Origin: Asanoa ferruginea
Lineage (GTDB): Bacteria; Actinomycetota; Actinomycetes; Mycobacteriales; Micromonosporaceae
Reading direction: 5' to 3'
Assembly (NCBI RefSeq): GCF_003387075.1
Contig: NZ_QUMQ01000001.1
Location: 4,464,001 to 4,528,000 of the forward strand
Length of the DNA: 64,000 bases
Part shown: in pieces, positions 1 through 7,901 of the stretch
Position numbering within the stretch: position 1 is the first letter of the stretch
Layout: each line of letters opens with the position of its first letter
Program-made: the position numbers and the translations under genes
The notes under the pieces: model-generated
What the model saw: the letters and a program-made list of their open reading frames with translations, nothing else
Database searches by the model: none
What the model was told of the DNA's origin: nothing

Positions 1-1309
1 CAAAGAATCCCTGTTGGTCGCGTTCCCGCTGCTGGTGGCCCTGCTGGCGGCGATCGCCTGGCGAGTGATCGGTGCGACCCTGCGCCCGGTGGAAACCCTG
101 CGCGTGGGCGCCGAGGCGATCGACGCCACCGCCGGCGCCGGCCGGCTGCCGTTACCGGAGTCCCGCGACGAGATCCACCGACTGGCGGTGACCCTCAACG
201 GCATGCTGGCCCGGCTGGAGGGGGCGCGGGCCCGGCAGCGGGCGTTCATCGCCGACGCGGCGCACGAGTTGCGGTCGCCGCTGGCCAACCTGCGTACCCA
301 ACTCGAAGTCGCACAGCGGATCGGCGACCCACCCGACACCGACGACCTGCTCGCCGACGTGGCGCGGCTCGGCCGGCTGGTCGACGACCTGCTCCTGCTG
401 GCCCGCGCCGACGACCTGGCCGGGCGCCCTGACCCGGTGACCGGCCCGGTCGACGTCGGCGCCCTGCTCGCCGCCGTGGCGGCGCGCTATCCGACCAAGG
501 TCGTCCTGCTCCCCGCTGAGGCAACGCTGTGGACGGTGGGCGACGAGTCGGCCCTCGACCGGGTGGTGGCCAACCTGCTCGACAACGCGGTCCGGCACGC
601 CAACGCGCGGGTCGCCCTGGCCGCGACGGCGGCGGCCCGCGGCTGGGTCGAGATCACCGTGACCGACGACGGTCCGGGCGTGCCGGAGGCCGACCGCGAC
701 CGGGTCTTCGATCGGTTCACCCGACTCGACGACGCCCGCGCCCGCGACGCGGGCGGCGCCGGGCTGGGGTTGTCGATCGTCCGGGAGCTGGTCGCCCAGC
801 ACGGCGGCACGGTCGCACTCTCCGACGCCGGTCCAGGCTTAAGGGTCGCCGTCCGCCTGCCGGCGGCCGATCCCATGCTCGAACCCGCACCACCCCTGGA
901 GTCCGCGCCGGTCGTGGAGCCCGCGCCCCGTCGCGCGGCACCGCCCGCCAAGGCGGCGCGGCCGGTCAGGCCGGTTGCCCTGGTAGAGGCCGCGCCACGG
1001 CTTGAAGCCGAGCCGGTGGCCGAGGCTTCAGAGCCGGTCGAGCCTGCCGCTGCGGTCGAGGCCGCGCCACGGCTTGAAGCCGAGCCGGTGGTCGAGGCTC
1101 CAAAGCCGGTCGAGGTCGCGCCACATCTGTCAGCCGTGCCGGATCTTGCGGCCGCGCCGTCGGTCGAGCCCGCCGCGCCGGTTGAGGGCAGTGCGGCGGT
1201 CGAGGCGGTGCGGCCGGTCGGAGCCGGCGCGGCGGTCGAGACCGCGCCGGCGGCTCAGCCGCGGTCGGTGCAGACCGGCTTGGCGTTGCCGACGACGCCG
1301 CCGGAATAG
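1..1309 (+). CDS. Sensor histidine kinase, 5'-truncated by the window edge, with a long repetitive C-terminal tail
   Basis: This is the cytoplasmic part of a membrane sensor kinase that would phosphorylate a response regulator encoded outside the window. The reading frame is open from base 2, so the N-terminus is missing. Counting from the first in-window initiator (base 14), a partial membrane helix is followed by a HAMP linker, the H-box FIADAAHELRSP (His near 84), the N-box DRVVANLLDNAVRHA, and ATP-lid motifs DDGPGVP and GGAGLGLSIV. Kinases of this type usually end about where this one reads LRVAVRLPAADP (near base 880). Here another ~140 residues of Ala/Pro/Glu/Val low complexity follow, with a 72-bp in-frame duplication, and the frame ends inside the 3' end of the convergent TPR gene. 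I infer that the original stop was lost. The kinase assignment is firm; its signal is unknown. Confidence 0.9.
   Translation, partial: KESLLVAFPLLVALLAAIAWRVIGATLRPVETLRVGAEAIDATAGAGRLPLPESRDEIHRLAVTLNGMLARLEGARARQRAFIADAAHELRSPLANLRTQLEVAQRIGDPPDTDDLLADVARLGRLVDDLLLLARADDLAGRPDPVTGPVDVGALLAAVAARYPTKVVLLPAEATLWTVGDESALDRVVANLLDNAVRHANARVALAATAAARGWVEITVTDDGPGVPEADRDRVFDRFTRLDDARARDAGGAGLGLSIVRELVAQHGGTVALSDAGPGLRVAVRLPAADPMLEPAPPLESAPVVEPAPRRAAPPAKAARPVRPVALVEAAPRLEAEPVAEASEPVEPAAAVEAAPRLEAEPVVEAPKPVEVAPHLSAVPDLAAAPSVEPAAPVEGSAAVEAVRPVGAGAAVETAPAAQPRSVQTGLALPTTPPE
986..1129 (+). repeat. 72-bp in-frame duplication in the kinase tail
   Basis: Two adjacent 72-bp (24-codon) units start at 986 and 1058. 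Both encode EAAPRLEAEPV followed by a diverging Glu/Pro/Ala stretch. The second copy has drifted toward its end. Confidence 0.75.
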
Positions 1310-3657
1310 ACCACGCCGACCACGAAGCAGTAGTCGCCCGTAGTGCCGAGGCCATAGACGACGTAGTTGTCGGTGCCGGCCGGCAATTCCTCGATCGCGC
1401 GGGGCTGCTGCCCGGTCGGCCCGGCCGAGATCACCACGGGTCCGGGGGCGCCGGCCGGGTAGGTCCAGCGCAGCGTGACCTGCTCGATTCCGTCGTCGAG
1501 AGAGACGCGCCCGGGCGCGGTGCCGGGCTTGGCGGTCGGCGGCGTCAGCGGAGCGCTGGACGTCGGCGGCGCGGCGCTCGGGCCGGCGGTCGGCGTCGTC
1601 GTGCGGCGGGCGGCCGGGGTGTCCGGGTCGACCAGCATGAAGCCGGCGATCACCGCGGCCGCGCCGAGCACCACGACCAGGAGGCCGGCGATCACCAGCG
1701 GGGCCACCCGGCGCTTGCGCGGCGGCTTGTAGGGGACCGGCAGCCGCTGGGGGAGCCGGCCCGGGTCGCCGCCGGACTCGATCTCGCGCGGGTATGCCGG
1801 TGCGGGCGGCGCGTCTTCGGGCCCACCGGGCAGCGAGGCCGCGCCCGGCGGGGAGCCCCACGCGTCGCGTTCCCAGCCGTCGTCGGGCGGGTCGGCGTCG
1901 GGGGCGGCCCAGCGTTCGTCGGCAGCACTCCGGCCGGACCACGCCTCGTCGGAGCCACGCCCGACCCCCCAGCCGTCGCCGCCCTCCCACTCGTCTCCGG
2001 CCGTGCCATCCCAGGACTCGCTGCTCGTGCGGTCCCAGGTGGCGCCGGACCCGCGCCGCCACCGCTCGTCGCCTGCGGTCTCGGGGTCGGTGAACTCCGG
2101 CGGCTTGTTCCAGCCCGGGTCGCCAGCGGCTGGCTCCGCGCCGCTGCCGGCGGCGGTCCCGCCTTCCCAACCGGTACCCGCGCGGCCAGCCCTCCCAGTG
2201 GCCTGCTCCGCGCCACCGCGGGCCTCGGCCCACGCGGGGTCGGTTGGCTCGGGGGTGCCGCCTTCCCAACCGGTGGCCGCGCCGCCCGCCCTCCCGGTGG
2301 CCGGCTCCGCGCTATCGCGGTCCTCGGCCCACGCGGGGTCGGCGGTGCCCGCCTCCCACCCGGCGCCACCGGGGGCGGTCCCGGTGGTCGGTTCCCATGC
2401 TGCCTCCGCGGCCGCGGCACCGCTGGCGGCCTCAGCGGCCGGGTCCCAGCCGCTGCCCGCGGCGGCCCAGGCGGCCTGTTGCTCGGGATCGGCCGTGCGC
2501 CAGGTGCCGCGCGCCTCCCGGTCGGCCCAGTGCGGTGCCTCGTCGGCCGGCCACAGCGGACGCTCGGGCGCCGACCGCTGCGCGGGCGGTGACCAGGCCT
2601 CGTCGGGCTGCTCGGAGTCGGGTGGGTAGACCTCGGTGGCGTAGGCGTCGCGCAGGTCGGCGCCTGGCGTGAACAGGTTCGGCGGCTGGTCGTCGGCGGC
2701 GTGCCGGGGGCCGCCGGGCCCGTCATCGAGCGCCGAGCCGCTGTCGAACCCGTCGCGCAGCGTCGGCGTGACCGGGCGCGGCGCGACCGGTGGGGGTGCG
2801 ACCGGCACCGGCGCGACCGGCGGTGGGGTGACCGGCGAGGGCGTGGCCGGCGCGCTGTGCTCGGGCACCGGTGAGAAGGGGCGGGCATAGCCGGAGGGCG
2901 CGCCCGGCGAGCGCGGCGGTGGCGGGCCCGAGTCGTTGGCGAGCCGCAGGCTGTCTTCGACGGCGCAGACGTGGTCGGGGTTGGGCGCCGCCCGGGACAG
3001 CGCCGCCACCTGGGCGATCAGCGGGTGGTCGGGCGGCAGGTGGGTGCGGCCCAGCTCCTGGGCGAGCGCCAGGTGTGCGTGCGAGTCGGCCACGCGGCCG
3101 CAGTCGCGCTCCATCGCACCCAGCTTGGCCAGCATCCGGATGCCGGCCGGGTGGCCGTCGCCGTAGACCTCGCGGTGTAGCTCCCACGCGTCTTCTAGGC
3201 GGGTGCGAGCGGTCGCGCAGTCGCCGCGGGCGTATTCGACCGTGGCCAGGTCGGCGTGTGCGGCCAGCACCCGGGCCGACTCGGGGCCTTCGGCGGCGGA
3301 CAGTTCGAGGATCACGTCGTGGTAGAGCCGGGCGGCCCGCTCGTGCGCGCCGACCCGGTGCAGCACGGCGGCCAGCGTGGTGGCGGTGTCGGTGGTGCGC
3401 GGGTCGTGCGCGCCGTAGAGCCGGGTGGTCGCCGAGTAGGCGTAGGAGGCCCAGCCCCGCGCCGCGTGTGCCTCGCCGAGCGCGAGCAGCACCTTGCCCT
3501 GTAGGGCGGCGGCCAGGGCTAGCTCGTCGGTCGCGGTGGCCGGTGAGGGGTCGGCCGTGGCCAGGGCGGCGCCGAGCAGCTCTTCCGCGCCGGCCAGGTC
3601 ACCGGCGTGGATCCGGTCCTGCGCCCGCGTGGTGAGGTCACCGAGACCGATGGACAT
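1255..3657 (-). CDS. TPR-containing membrane protein with C-terminal extracytoplasmic fibronectin-like domain
   Basis: An 800-residue protein of unknown role. Residues ~1-210 are helical tetratricopeptide-like repeats (AGDLAGAEELLGAALATADP, ALAAALQGKVLLALGEAHAA). A long Pro/Gly/Trp/Asp-rich linker contains a 33-residue duplication built on GWEGGT and DPAWAE. A basic stop-transfer stretch (RKRR) and one membrane helix (VAPLVIAGLLVVVLGAAAVI) come before a C-terminal ~90-residue beta domain resembling fibronectin type III. This predicts cytoplasmic TPRs and an outside C-terminus. ATG at 3657 is preferred over the TTG at 3693 because the TPR pattern begins there. Its 3' end overlaps the kinase frame by 55 bp, and because the TPR protein's C-terminus looks native, the kinase is the likelier intruder. 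Confidence 0.8.
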   Translation of the reverse strand: MSIGLGDLTTRAQDRIHAGDLAGAEELLGAALATADPSPATATDELALAAALQGKVLLALGEAHAARGWASYAYSATTRLYGAHDPRTTDTATTLAAVLHRVGAHERAARLYHDVILELSAAEGPESARVLAAHADLATVEYARGDCATARTRLEDAWELHREVYGDGHPAGIRMLAKLGAMERDCGRVADSHAHLALAQELGRTHLPPDHPLIAQVAALSRAAPNPDHVCAVEDSLRLANDSGPPPPRSPGAPSGYARPFSPVPEHSAPATPSPVTPPPVAPVPVAPPPVAPRPVTPTLRDGFDSGSALDDGPGGPRHAADDQPPNLFTPGADLRDAYATEVYPPDSEQPDEAWSPPAQRSAPERPLWPADEAPHWADREARGTWRTADPEQQAAWAAAGSGWDPAAEAASGAAAAEAAWEPTTGTAPGGAGWEAGTADPAWAEDRDSAEPATGRAGGAATGWEGGTPEPTDPAWAEARGGAEQATGRAGRAGTGWEGGTAAGSGAEPAAGDPGWNKPPEFTDPETAGDERWRRGSGATWDRTSSESWDGTAGDEWEGGDGWGVGRGSDEAWSGRSAADERWAAPDADPPDDGWERDAWGSPPGAASLPGGPEDAPPAPAYPREIESGGDPGRLPQRLPVPYKPPRKRRVAPLVIAGLLVVVLGAAAVIAGFMLVDPDTPAARRTTTPTAGPSAAPPTSSAPLTPPTAKPGTAPGRVSLDDGIEQVTLRWTYPAGAPGPVVISAGPTGQQPRAIEELPAGTDNYVVYGLGTTGDYCFVVGVVYSGGVVGNAKPVCTDRG
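2161..2358 (-). repeat. 99-bp in-frame duplication in the TPR protein linker
   Basis: Two 99-bp (33-codon) units start at 2161 and 2260 on the plus strand. Translated on the minus strand they give the paired GWEGGT/DPAWAE/ATGRAG segments. The length is a multiple of three, so the frame is kept. Confidence 0.75.
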
Positions 3658-3813
3658 CGCCTCATCGTGCTTGCCCGGCAACGTTCTGTACAAGAGCCAG
3701 TTGGCGGAGATATTGAACGAAACCGCTGTGACCTGCGATGCCGCTGAGGGAAGTCGTCCGTTCGGTGTTATCGAAAACTGTTTCCGACAGTCCGTTTTCG
3801 TATGATTGGTCCA

Positions 3814-4818
3814 ATGACGACAATCCTGGTGACCGGCGGCTCCGGCTTCCTCGGCGCATACGCGGTGGCGAGCGCGCTACGCGCCGGCCATCAGGTGCGC
3901 ACCACCGTCCGCTCGCTGGCGCGCGAGCTCGACGTGCGGGCGATGGTGACGGCGGCCGGCGTCGACCCGGGCCCGGCCCTGGAGGTGGTCCCGGCCGACC
4001 TGACCGCCGACGACGGCTGGGCGGAGGCCATGGCCGGCTGCACCGGCGTGCTGCACATCGCCGCGCCGGCCGATCTGGCCGAGCTGGTCGGGCCGGCCCG
4101 CGACGGCGCAGTCAGGGTGCTCCGGGCCGCCCGGGACGCGGGCGTCGCTCGAGTGGTGCTCACTTCGACGTTCGGCGCGATCGCCTACGGCCGCAAGGCC
4201 ACCGAGCAGCCGTTCACCGAGGCCGACTGGACCGACCCCCACGCGCCGGGCCTGGAGCCCTACGTCGTCGCCAAGACGCTGGCCGAGCGCGCCGCGTGGG
4301 ACTTCGTCGCCCGGGAGGGCGGCGGGCTGGAGCTGGTGGTGATCAACCCCACCAGCGTCTTCGGCCCGGTGCTCGACATCAACCCGTCCAACTCGATCGG
4401 CCTGGTGCGGGCGATGCTCTCCGGCGCCATGCCGCGCGTCCCCGACATCTGGATCACCCCGGTCGACGTGCGCGACGTGGCCGACCTGCATGTGCGCGCC
4501 ATCGACCTGCCGGGTGCGGGCGGCGAGCGGTTCATCGCGGCCGGCGACACGTTGATGTCGATGCGCGACGTGGCGAAGCTGCTGCGCGGTCGGCTCGGCC
4601 GCGACGCGGCCAGGGTGTCGACCCGCCCGCTGTGGACCCCGCTGGTGCGGGCGACGGCGCTGGCCGTGCCCACCATGCGCGGGCTGGCCGGCAACGTGGG
4701 CGTGCGCCGCCGCGCCGACAACACCAAGGCCCGCCAGGCGTTCGACTGGACGCCCCGCGACGCCGAGGACACCCTGGTCGACACGGCCCGGAGCCTGATC
4801 GCCTTCGGGGCGGTCTAG
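3814..4818 (+). CDS. NAD(P)-dependent epimerase/dehydratase (extended SDR, dihydroflavonol-reductase-like)
   Basis: A 334-residue extended short-chain dehydrogenase/reductase. The N-terminal Rossmann motif TGGSGFLG (residues ~6-13) binds NAD(P), the HIAAPAD segment corresponds to the strand-4 region, and the catalytic pair is YVVAK (Tyr-x3-Lys), with Thr/Ser of LTSTFGA upstream. Closest in pattern to dihydroflavonol-4-reductase/cinnamoyl-CoA-reductase-type proteins that reduce carbonyls; the substrate is unknown. ATG at 3814 is chosen over ATG at 3802 because the family starts directly with the MTTILVTGG strand. It is divergent from the TPR gene and stands alone. Confidence 0.85.
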   Translation: MTTILVTGGSGFLGAYAVASALRAGHQVRTTVRSLARELDVRAMVTAAGVDPGPALEVVPADLTADDGWAEAMAGCTGVLHIAAPADLAELVGPARDGAVRVLRAARDAGVARVVLTSTFGAIAYGRKATEQPFTEADWTDPHAPGLEPYVVAKTLAERAAWDFVAREGGGLELVVINPTSVFGPVLDINPSNSIGLVRAMLSGAMPRVPDIWITPVDVRDVADLHVRAIDLPGAGGERFIAAGDTLMSMRDVAKLLRGRLGRDAARVSTRPLWTPLVRATALAVPTMRGLAGNVGVRRRADNTKARQAFDWTPRDAEDTLVDTARSLIAFGAV

Positions 4819-4836
4819 TCCGTACCCAGGGAAATG

Positions 4837-5304
4837 CTATCGACCTTCCTTGATCTCCCTGAGGATCGCGTCGCTGATCCGCCGCAGTTCGCCGACCTGC
4901 GCCGGGCTCAGAGCATCGAAAAGATGCCGGCGTACGCCCTCCACGTGCCCGGGTGCCGCCTCCTCGAGGCGGCGGTAGCCCTCGTCGGTGAGCACCGCGA
5001 CCTGGCCGCGGCGATCGGTGGGGCAGTCCTGCCGGCGCACCCAGCCGGACTCCTCCAGCCGGGCGACCGCGTGGGACAGGCGGCTGCGCGACGAGCCGCA
5101 CGCGTCGGCGAGCTCACTCATCCGCATCTGGTGCTCGGGCGCCTCGGAAAGGCGTACCAAAATCTCGTAGTAGGCGTGTGGCATCCCGGCCTCGTGCTGC
5201 AACTCGCGGTCGAGGGTGTCCATCAGCGCCCGGGTGGCGCCGAGGAACGCACGCCAGGTGGCCTGCTCCTCGTCGTCGAGCCATCGGGTCATGAGCGGCA
5301 TCAT
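4837..5304 (-). CDS. MarR-family transcriptional regulator
   Basis: A winged-helix repressor of about 155 residues. The DNA-binding segment is MRMSELADACGSSRSRLSHAVARLEESGWVRR, followed by the wing with the DRRGQVAVLTDEG signature typical of MarR. It is divergent from a VOC-family enzyme, with an 18-bp perfect palindrome in the gap, so it probably represses both genes and responds to a phenolic or other small ligand. In-frame starts lie at 5322 (GTG), 5304, 5301 and 5292. The GTG lies inside the palindrome, so 5304 or later is preferred. Confidence 0.88.
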   Translation of the reverse strand: MMPLMTRWLDDEEQATWRAFLGATRALMDTLDRELQHEAGMPHAYYEILVRLSEAPEHQMRMSELADACGSSRSRLSHAVARLEESGWVRRQDCPTDRRGQVAVLTDEGYRRLEEAAPGHVEGVRRHLFDALSPAQVGELRRISDAILREIKEGR

Positions 5305-5311
5305 ACTCGCG

Positions 5312-5329
5312 TAGTTGAACACTCAACTA
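5312..5329. promoter_or_regulatory. Predicted MarR operator
   Basis: TAGTTGAACACTCAACTA is a perfect inverted repeat with 7-bp arms and a 4-bp spacer. It lies between the divergent MarR and VOC genes, 21 bp before the VOC start codon, where a repressor would block promoters in both directions. Confidence 0.75.
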
Positions 5330-5349
5330 ATTAGCGCTACCGTTGACCC

Positions 5350-5868
5350 ATGGGCATCCACCGACTCAACCACGCGGTCCTCTTCGTCAGCGACCTTCAG
5401 CGCAGTGTCGCCTTCTACCACGACGTGCTGGGCTTCCGACGGGTCGCGATGACCCCCGAGGGCTTCAGCGGCGCGGCGTTCCTCCAGGCGCCGGACTCGA
5501 CCAACGACCACGACCTGGGCCTCTTCGAGGTGCCGGGCGCCGGCCCGTCAATGGCCGGCCGGGCCACCGCCGGCCTCTACCACCTCGCGTGGGAGGTCGA
5601 CACGCTCGACGAGCTGTCCGCGACCGCCGAGCGGCTCGCCGCCGCGGGCGCGCTGGTCGGCTCCAGCGACCACGGCAGCACCAAGTCGCTCTACGGTAAG
5701 GACCCCGACGGGCTCGAGTTCGAGATCGTCTGGCTGATCCCGGCCGACCTGCTCGACCCGGCCGCGCTCGACGCCCGGCGCCGGATCGGCCGGCTCGACC
5801 TCGCCGCGGAAAAGGCGCGCTACGGGGGTCAGACGCGAGGCGGTGTCGGCATCTCCGTTCCCGCCTAA
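5350..5868 (+). CDS. VOC-family (glyoxalase/extradiol dioxygenase-like) protein
   Basis: A 172-residue vicinal-oxygen-chelate protein with two beta-alpha-beta-beta-beta modules. Metal ligand candidates are His in IHRLNHAVLFVSD (module 1), His in AGLYHLAWEVD (module 2) and Glu in DPDGLEFEIVWL. The arrangement resembles catechol-2,3-dioxygenase-like and fosfomycin/bleomycin-resistance-type VOC proteins, so ring cleavage, isomerisation or drug binding are all possible. Regulation by the adjacent MarR protein fits a detoxification role. No strong ribosome binding site is visible before the ATG. Confidence 0.85.
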   Translation: MGIHRLNHAVLFVSDLQRSVAFYHDVLGFRRVAMTPEGFSGAAFLQAPDSTNDHDLGLFEVPGAGPSMAGRATAGLYHLAWEVDTLDELSATAERLAAAGALVGSSDHGSTKSLYGKDPDGLEFEIVWLIPADLLDPAALDARRRIGRLDLAAEKARYGGQTRGGVGISVPA

Positions 5869-5892
5869 CGGGTTTTCCGCTAGAAATGTGGC

Positions 5893-6789
5893 ATGAGCGG
5901 GCCGGTGGATGACGTCGTACGCGAAATCCTGGTGCGGCAACTCGACGCCTGGGGGCCCGCCGCGTTGCACCGCTCCAAGCGGGCCACCTTCGCACAGGCC
6001 TACGGCGGCCCGCCGGAAGGACTGGCCGAGGCGGCACTGCGGGTCTTCGACGAGTTCACCGACCTGTTGCGCGGCCGGCGGCTGACCGCGCCGGTCGTCT
6101 CACCGGCGCCCGACCGGGCCGCGCTCGACGCGGTCTACCAGGAGCTCGACCGTCCGTCCGGGTTGGACATCCACGCCGTCGAGGGCGGCGTCGACACGCT
6201 GCCGGCGGTGCTGCGCGCGGCGTCGGCGGCCGGCGCGCCACTGTTCGCGTTCCTCGACGCCGCGACCGGCCCGGCACCGTCAGCCGCCACCTTCGCCGCC
6301 GTCGCCAAGGGCAAGCCGGGCGAGTTGCTGCTGGTGCTCGCCGCCGGCGCCGCCGACCACCGGGCGATGCTCGGCGAGGCCGGCTTCCCGCTCGTCGCCG
6401 ACGTCGAACTCGTCGCCCGCGACGGCACCGCGTGCCTGGTCGCGTTCGCCACCGCCGCCGGCAAGAGCCTCGACACGTTCAAAGACGCGATGTGGGCGGT
6501 CGACGAATACGCCGGCGTCCGCTACCGCGACCCGCACGACCCCGAAGGGCACCTGCTCGACATCTCCGAGCGCCCGCACCCGGGCCCGTTGCGCCGCGAG
6601 ATCCTGGCCCACCTGGCCGAGGCCGGCCCGGCGACGGTGACCGACCTGCGCCGCTTCACGGTGACCGACACGGTCTACCGCGCCGCCGACGCCAACCGGG
6701 TGCTGACCACGCTGCTCGGCGCCGGTCAGGTCACCCGCGACCCACCCGCCGGCCGCCTCGGCGGCGACGTGGTGATCGCCGCCGCCTAG
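5893..6789 (+). CDS. TcmP-like (three-Cys-motif partner) protein, degenerate, with C-terminal winged-helix-like end
   Basis: 298 residues. I do not recognise a named gene, but the order of motifs matches three-Cys-motif partner proteins. FAQAYGGPPEGL (33-44) corresponds to their FxGPGxY loop, LFAFLDAATGP (117-127) to the FAFLDPFG strand, and KDAMWAVD (197-204) to the signature KDAMWxVD near the family's C-terminus. The glycine-rich methyltransferase-like loop and the aspartates are poorly kept, suggesting lost catalysis. Residues ~230-290 look like a small winged helix (RREILAHLAEAGPATVTDL). TcmP usually pairs with a three-Cys-motif protein or sits in defence or radical-SAM contexts, but no partner is visible here. 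Its TAG stop and the stop of the convergent channel gene share a CTAG. Confidence 0.5.
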   Translation: MSGPVDDVVREILVRQLDAWGPAALHRSKRATFAQAYGGPPEGLAEAALRVFDEFTDLLRGRRLTAPVVSPAPDRAALDAVYQELDRPSGLDIHAVEGGVDTLPAVLRAASAAGAPLFAFLDAATGPAPSAATFAAVAKGKPGELLLVLAAGAADHRAMLGEAGFPLVADVELVARDGTACLVAFATAAGKSLDTFKDAMWAVDEYAGVRYRDPHDPEGHLLDISERPHPGPLRREILAHLAEAGPATVTDLRRFTVTDTVYRAADANRVLTTLLGAGQVTRDPPAGRLGGDVVIAAA

Positions 6790-7283
6790 TCCCGGTGCCG
6801 GCTCTTGCGCACGCGCGCGGTGGCCTGGTTGACCAGCAGCGACGCCCCCGTGGCGAGCACCGCGATGTTGAAGACCATCTGGAAGATGACCAGCACCCGG
6901 GCGCCCTGCCCGGTCGCGTGGATGTCGCCGAACCCGACGGTGAACAGGGTGGACAGAGCGAAGTAGAGCGCGTCGGTGCGGGTGTTCATGCCGTCGAACT
7001 GGTGCTCCACCGAGATCGCCAGCACGTAGTCGGCCAGCGCGAACGCGATCGCCCCGGCGACCAGCGCGATCGCGAGGCCTTCCAGCGGCAGTTCGTCGCT
7101 CTTCAGCCGGCGCCGGATCTGCCACACCACCACCCAGACGGCGCCACCGACGAACACCACCGCCGCCAGGATGCGCAGCGCGAGCCGCCAGTCGCGGGTG
7201 GACGCGTTGACCGGCACCACGTAGTAGAGCGCGACCAGCAGGACGACCGCTGCCACCACACGGAACCAGGCCGCCTTGGTCAT
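6786..7283 (-). CDS. Two-pore-loop-type potassium channel protein (Ion_trans_2)
   Basis: A 165-residue membrane protein. Two N-terminal helices (residues ~8-28 and ~36-56) are followed by a two-helix pore module: LAIALVAGAIAFALADYVL, the pore loop with selectivity filter TVGFGD, and a final helix (VIFQMVFNIAVLATGASLLV). The filter TVGFGD is the classical K+-selective signature. There is no RCK/TrkA domain, so gating is not obvious. The ATG at 7283 is preferred to an in-frame TTG at 7292. It is convergent with the TcmP-like gene, sharing the CTAG stop overlap. Confidence 0.88.
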   Translation of the reverse strand: MTKAAWFRVVAAVVLLVALYYVVPVNASTRDWRLALRILAAVVFVGGAVWVVVWQIRRRLKSDELPLEGLAIALVAGAIAFALADYVLAISVEHQFDGMNTRTDALYFALSTLFTVGFGDIHATGQGARVLVIFQMVFNIAVLATGASLLVNQATARVRKSRHRD

Positions 7284-7312
7284 ATCGGACAATCTACTCA
7301 GGCCTGAACGCG

Positions 7313-7351
7313 CTCGCGGCGCCCTTCCGGTTGTCCGGAGGGCGCCGCGAG
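7313..7351 (-). terminator. Strong hairpin, probable terminator of the small DUF4236 gene
   Basis: An inverted repeat with arms of 18 and 17 nt (CTCGCGGCGCCCTTCCGG, loop TTGT, then its complement with one missing base). It sits 8 nt beyond the stop of the DUF4236 gene. There is no U-tract, as is common in actinobacteria. Confidence 0.7.
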
Positions 7352-7359
7352 GGGGGAGG

Positions 7360-7533
7360 TCAGCTCTTGTCCTGCTTCCAGGACAGCGGTCCCGGCAGGT
7401 CGACGCGGTGCGCGCGTGCCCGGGAGTTCCACGACCAGCGACCGATCTTGATGCTCCAGGAGCTGAAGCCGTTCTCCGTGAAGTTCAGGATGATCGGGCC
7501 GATCTTCTTCCGCTTACGGAACATCAGACCCAT
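7360..7533 (-). CDS. DUF4236 small basic protein (57 aa)
   Basis: A 57-residue protein starting MGLMFRKRKKIGPIIL and ending SWKQDKS. The FRKRKKIGP opening and the central SWSIKIGRWSWN match the DUF4236 family, short basic proteins of unknown function in which a Phe-Arg-Lys-rich start precedes a Gly/Ser/Trp beta motif. The ATG at 7533 is supported by conservation from the first residue. A strong hairpin follows the stop. It lies 108 bp downstream of another very small same-strand gene and may be co-transcribed with it. Confidence 0.7.
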   Translation of the reverse strand: MGLMFRKRKKIGPIILNFTENGFSSWSIKIGRWSWNSRARAHRVDLPGPLSWKQDKS

Positions 7534-7641
7534 GATGATCAGACACCCTTCGTCTCGGCCCTCGGCGTCCGGTGCGCGCCGGGGTCGGGCAAGGATGTGC
7601 CCAGAACAGATGTTCGCGAAACGCCGCTGTGGACGGTCGCG

Positions 7642-7860
7642 CTAGCGCATGATTTTCCGCCAGGCCGCCCAGGACATGATCGAGCAGGCGGAGGCGGCGG
7701 ACAGCAGGGTGAACGCGCTGGCGAACGAGCCGACCGAGAAGGCCGAGAACGCCGAGCCGACGGAACCGACGCTGCCGATCGACCCGATCGAACCGATCGA
7801 GAGGATCGAACCCTTCGAGCCGATGCTGAGCAGGGAGTCCTCGGAGCGAATGGAGAGCAT
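7642..7860 (-). CDS. Small Ser/Gly/Ile repeat protein (72 aa)
   Basis: A 72-residue protein dominated by an irregular SIGS/SVGS/FSxxS pattern (MLSIRSEDSLLSIGSKG, then repeated GSIGSI and GSVGSV), ending in a Trp/Arg-containing tail. Similar tiny proteins with a near-identical MLSIRSEDSxLSIGS start occur in other actinomycetes, from memory, but I know of no function. The periodic Ser-Gly with hydrophobic Ile/Val/Phe suggests a beta-solenoid or membrane-surface peptide rather than a globular fold. It is divergent from the sugar dehydrogenase gene, with 41 bp between start codons. Confidence 0.65.
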   Translation of the reverse strand: MLSIRSEDSLLSIGSKGSILSIGSIGSIGSVGSVGSAFSAFSVGSFASAFTLLSAASACSIMSWAAWRKIMR

Positions 7861-7901
7861 GCTCCGTGAATGCCCCCTCCGGGCGGCGTTATTCTCGAAC
7901 G

